This document shows, one piece after another, positions 54,269-56,717 of a stretch of 56,717 nucleotides of DNA (position 1 is the first letter of the stretch; each line of letters begins with the position of its first letter). Source of the stretch: Maritimibacter sp. REDSEA-S28_B5 (GTDB lineage: Bacteria > Pseudomonadota > Alphaproteobacteria > Rhodobacterales > Rhodobacteraceae); assembly GCA_001626765.1 (NCBI GenBank), contig LUOO01000106.1, positions 1 to 56,717 of the forward strand, read 5' to 3'. The position numbers and the translations under genes are program-made. A model generated the notes under the pieces. It saw only the letters and a list, made by a program, of their open reading frames with translations. It had not been told where the DNA came from and searched no databases.

Positions 54269-54283
54269 TTAACCTTTTGTTAA
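54269..54283 (+). promoter_or_regulatory. CtrA-type box 1 (TTAA-N7-TTAA)
   Basis: TTAACCTTTTGTTAA matches the full CtrA consensus half-site spacing (TTAA, seven bases, TTAA). It lies 55 nt before the phosphoglycosyltransferase start, in a 308-nt gap (54030-54337) that otherwise shows no gene. Confidence 0.6.
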
Positions 54284-54287
54284 GTAT

Positions 54288-54303
54288 TTAACCGTCCATT
54301 AAC
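54288..54303 (+). promoter_or_regulatory. CtrA-type box 2 (TTAA-N7-TTAAC)
   Basis: TTAACCGTCCATTAAC is an exact match to TTAA-N7-TTAAC, four bases after box 1. Tandem full boxes are a strong sign of CtrA control in alphaproteobacteria by general knowledge; the regulator gene is not in the window. Confidence 0.65.
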
Positions 54304-54337
54304 CCTGGCATTATTTCGAAGCGACTTGGCGGGGCAA

Positions 54338-55009
54338 ATGGCAAGAGACGTTGTGGGCATGTCGGCTCCGGTTGGCGAAACGACCTATGGCATCGGGGCC
54401 GGTCTCGTCCCTTCGACGGCAAGGTCCGAGATATTCTGGCATGTGAAGCGCTTGGCAGACATCGCTGTCTCCGTGATCGCCCTTCCCGTGCTCTTGCTGG
54501 GAGCCGTGGTTCTTTATGTCGTCAACAAACGGTATAACCCCGGTCCGCTTTTTTTCGTGCAGGAACGCATGGGCCGGGACCAGAAGACCTTCAACCTCAT
54601 CAAGTTCCGCAGCATGGCCCCGAGTGACAAGGTCCGCGGCGCCGATGATCCGCTCGAGAACGACCGCATCACCCCTGTCGGCCTGTTCATTCGCCGCACC
54701 CGCGTCGACGAATTGCCCCAGTTCATTAATATTCTCAAAGGCGAGATGAGTCTCATTGGTCCAAGACCCGACATGACGGGACATTCCCTTGCATACTTGC
54801 GCCTGATCCCGGACTACCGACACCGTTTTGCGGTGCGCCCCGGCATAACCGGACTCGCGCAGACAACGGTGGGGTACGCGGAGGGTGTCGAGGCGACGCG
54901 GCTCAAGGCGCAGGCCGACGCTGCCTATGTCGGTAACGCGAGCTATGCGCTCGACGCGAAAATCCTGCTCCTGACGGTTCTCACGATTCTGAAACTCTGC
55001 GGAAAGTGA
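54338..55009 (+). CDS. Undecaprenyl-phosphate sugar phosphotransferase (initiating phosphoglycosyltransferase)
   Basis: A 223-residue monotopic phosphoglycosyltransferase of the WcaJ/ExoY/RfbP C-domain type. It has one membrane helix (IAVSVIALPVLLLGAVVLYVV, about 43-63), then GPLFFVQERMGRDQKTFNLIKFRSM, the catalytic Asp-Glu in RRTRVDELPQFINILKGEMS, and GPRPDM. It transfers a sugar-1-phosphate to undecaprenyl phosphate to start each repeat unit. GGCGGGGC precedes ATG 54338. It forms its own unit behind two CtrA-type boxes, separate from the rest of the locus. Confidence 0.9.
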   Translation: MARDVVGMSAPVGETTYGIGAGLVPSTARSEIFWHVKRLADIAVSVIALPVLLLGAVVLYVVNKRYNPGPLFFVQERMGRDQKTFNLIKFRSMAPSDKVRGADDPLENDRITPVGLFIRRTRVDELPQFINILKGEMSLIGPRPDMTGHSLAYLRLIPDYRHRFAVRPGITGLAQTTVGYAEGVEATRLKAQADAAYVGNASYALDAKILLLTVLTILKLCGK

Positions 55010-55109
55010 TGGCGGCACGGCGGGGCGCTGCCCGGCCGACCTTGCGGGTTCTCATGGCCTTCCGGCGGGCATGTCTTTAAACTGTCCGAAAGACGACGGA
55101 AGGCGAAAC

Positions 55110-55739
55110 ATGAAGCTTCATGGATACTGGCGCTCGACCACGAGCTACCGCGTGCGTATCGCGCTTGCGATGAAGGGAATCGAGGTCGAACATGTGCCGG
55201 TGAACCTCGTGGCCGGCGATCAGCGCGCCGAGGATTATGTTGCGCTCAATCCGGGGCAGGGGGTGCCGACCCTGATCACCGATGAGGGCGCGGTGCTCAC
55301 GCAATCCATGGCGATCCTCGACTGGCTGGAGACGGTGTATCCGACTCCGGCGCTCCTGCCGGAAGATCCCGTCGAGCGGGCGCATGTGCGCGCCGCCGCG
55401 CTGGTCATCGCGAGCGATGTTCATCCGGTCAACAACCTGCGCGTCACGGCCAGGCTCAAGGCCATGGGTCACAGCCAGGACGAGGCGACCGAGTGGATGA
55501 ACGACTGGATGGCGCGGGGGTTTACGGCCTATCAGGCGCTTGTGCGTCCCGACACGGATTTCAGCTTTGGCGATGCGCCGGGCCTTGCCGACATTTGCCT
55601 CATCCCGCAGCTATACAACGCGCATCGCTGGGGTTGCGACCTGACACCCTTTGCCCGGCTGACCGAGATCGAGGCGCGCTGTCTCGCGCTACCCGCCTTT
55701 GCCGCCGCCCGGCCCGAGGCGCAGGCGGACGCGACCTAG
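55110..55739 (+). CDS. maiA: Maleylacetoacetate isomerase-like zeta-class glutathione S-transferase
   Basis: A 209-residue GST of the zeta class. The N-terminal thioredoxin fold begins KLHGYWRSTTSYRVRIALAMKG, where the motif Ser-Ser/Thr-x-Ser-x-Arg-Val-Arg is present, and NPGQGVPTL and LTQSMAILDWLE bind glutathione. The C-terminal domain has DVHPVNNLRV and PGLADICLIPQLYNAHRW. It isomerises maleylacetoacetate to fumarylacetoacetate in tyrosine/homogentisate breakdown. GGAAGG precedes the ATG. No homogentisate genes flank it; the previous gene belongs to the polysaccharide locus. Confidence 0.88.
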   Translation: MKLHGYWRSTTSYRVRIALAMKGIEVEHVPVNLVAGDQRAEDYVALNPGQGVPTLITDEGAVLTQSMAILDWLETVYPTPALLPEDPVERAHVRAAALVIASDVHPVNNLRVTARLKAMGHSQDEATEWMNDWMARGFTAYQALVRPDTDFSFGDAPGLADICLIPQLYNAHRWGCDLTPFARLTEIEARCLALPAFAAARPEAQADAT

Positions 55740-55748
55740 GTCACGTCG

Positions 55749-56717
55749 TCACAGGACCGGCCCTGCGATGGCGACCGCGTTTTGCCAGAGCCGCAGAAGC
55801 GGATGCCAGCCCTCGATGACCGAGGCCGTCACCGGATCGCTGTCGGCAAGATACTCGTCCTGACGCCGCCGGAGCGCGGTGGCGGGTCCAGCGCCGATGA
55901 AGAGAATGTTGTTCTCGAAATTCAGATCGAAGCTGCGACGGTCCATGTTGGCCGAGCCGATCAGTCCAAGGGTCCCGTCGACCACCAGCGTCTTGGAATG
56001 CAGCAGGCCGGGGCGATACTCATGGATCTTCACGCCGGCTGCCACGAGATCGGCGTAATAGCTGCGGCTGGCCGAGCCGACGAGACGCGAGTCATTGCGT
56101 TTGGGAAAGATCATCGTGACCTCCACGCCCCGGTTCGCGGCGGCGACCAGTGCGGACTGTATCGCTTCGGACGGCACGTAGTAGGGCGTGGTAATGACCA
56201 GTTCGCTCTGGGCCGAGTAGATGAGCGATGTGAACATCTCGGGCATGGCCGAGGGGCGCAGGCCGGGGCCGGTCGCGACCACCTGCGCCGCGACCCCTTC
56301 GGGTGCGGTGAGGCCCGGGGTGTGGAGCGGCGAACGGTCTTCGAGCAGATGTCCGATATCCTCGGTCTCGTCCTTGTTTTCGAGCCAGTCGGTGAGAAAG
56401 ACACCCTGGTTCTGCCAGGCTATCGGCCCCTCGAAGCGCATCATCACGTCGACCCAGGGCGCGTAGCGACGTTTCTGCTGGAAGGATGGATGGGCGCAGT
56501 TCTGTGACCCGCAATAGGTGATGCTCCCGTCGATCACGACGATCTTTCGGTGGTTGCGCAGGTCGATCCGACCGACGATCACTCGGAGGAAAGGGTTTCC
56601 GACCTTCGAGGCGCGGCCCATCTGCACCCCGGCGGCTTTCATCTGTTGCCAGAGCTTCGACCGGATGAGGCGCCGGGACCCAAGGTCGTCGGCAATCGCG
56701 CGCACCGCGACGCCGCG
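55749..56717 (-). CDS. Cardiolipin synthase-like phospholipase D family protein (5' end outside window)
   Basis: The frame is open to the right edge of the window, so only the C-terminal 322 residues are seen. Two HKD motifs are complete: NHRKIVVIDGSITYCGSQN and, further on, LHSKTLVVDGTLGLIGSANMD. The second ends with NFENNILF as in cardiolipin synthases (ClsA/ClsB). The enzyme would condense two phosphatidylglycerols to cardiolipin at the inner membrane. It converges on the glutathione transferase gene with a gap of nine bases. It is not part of the polysaccharide locus. Confidence 0.88.
   Translation of the reverse strand, partial: RGVAVRAIADDLGSRRLIRSKLWQQMKAAGVQMGRASKVGNPFLRVIVGRIDLRNHRKIVVIDGSITYCGSQNCAHPSFQQKRRYAPWVDVMMRFEGPIAWQNQGVFLTDWLENKDETEDIGHLLEDRSPLHTPGLTAPEGVAAQVVATGPGLRPSAMPEMFTSLIYSAQSELVITTPYYVPSEAIQSALVAAANRGVEVTMIFPKRNDSRLVGSASRSYYADLVAAGVKIHEYRPGLLHSKTLVVDGTLGLIGSANMDRRSFDLNFENNILFIGAGPATALRRRQDEYLADSDPVTASVIEGWHPLLRLWQNAVAIAGPVL

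Noticed and set aside
1..56717. tRNA, rRNA, CRISPR arrays, insertion sequences, phage integrase or attachment sites
   Set aside because: No stretch with the required structure or a recognisable transposase, integrase or Cas protein was seen on either strand.

Overview
The window looks like a piece of an alphaproteobacterial chromosome, most likely from the Roseobacter group of the Rhodobacterales. The basis is the high-GC coding sequence, dense ATGA/TGATG-coupled operons, two full CtrA-type boxes (TTAA-N7-TTAA) and the gene repertoire. No rRNA, tRNA, CRISPR array or transposase was seen. Two large blocks meet at about 24.4 kb.

Block 1 (1-24.4 kb) is a mosaic of short divergent operons for uptake and breakdown of a carbon source that cannot be named from sequence. 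It holds a lipoamide dehydrogenase remnant, an aldo/keto reductase, a GMC oxidoreductase, three fumarate-reductase/3-ketosteroid-dehydrogenase-type flavoproteins, an AMP-binding-like protein, two SDRs, a crotonase, a Rieske oxygenase with a separate [2Fe-2S] ferredoxin, a VOC protein, a SnoaL-like protein, an acyl-CoA ligase, a Liv-type ABC importer, a TIM-barrel protein, a thiolase and a 3-hydroxyacyl-CoA dehydrogenase/enoyl-CoA hydratase fusion. The logic is import, CoA activation, ring oxidation and dehydrogenation, then beta-oxidation. Most promoter regions carry a GTATAC-centred dyad (TTGTATAC/GTATACAA or a relative), which suggests one regulator, probably GntR-like, encoded elsewhere. 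At least six genes are damaged: lpd (deletion plus frameshift), two nonsense mutations (flavoprotein, Rieske), an in-frame deletion of about 50 codons in a second flavoprotein, a 1-nt frameshift in the solute-binding protein, and a deletion that removes the ABC signature of the ATPase. The locus is either decaying or badly assembled; nothing comparable was seen in block 2.

Block 2 (24.7-55.0 kb) is a Wzx/Wzy-type exopolysaccharide locus: Wza-like export lipoprotein, PPP-family phosphatase, ManC, GalE, five glycosyltransferases, a hexapeptide acyltransferase, a Wzy-like polymerase, a Wzx-like flippase, a Wzc-like co-polymerase/tyrosine kinase, dTDP-rhamnose synthesis (rfbCBDA) and an initiating phosphoglycosyltransferase behind two CtrA boxes. 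Unusual members are three phosphotransferase-type proteins coupled into the glycosyltransferase operon (a nucleotidyltransferase-like protein with a possible dead kinase half, an APH-fold kinase, a thymidylate-kinase-like P-loop kinase), a phage-tailspike-like beta-helix protein, and a complete siderophore-type ABC importer in the middle of the locus.

The window ends with a zeta-class glutathione transferase (maleylacetoacetate isomerase-like) and the 3' part of a cardiolipin synthase-like phospholipase D gene.
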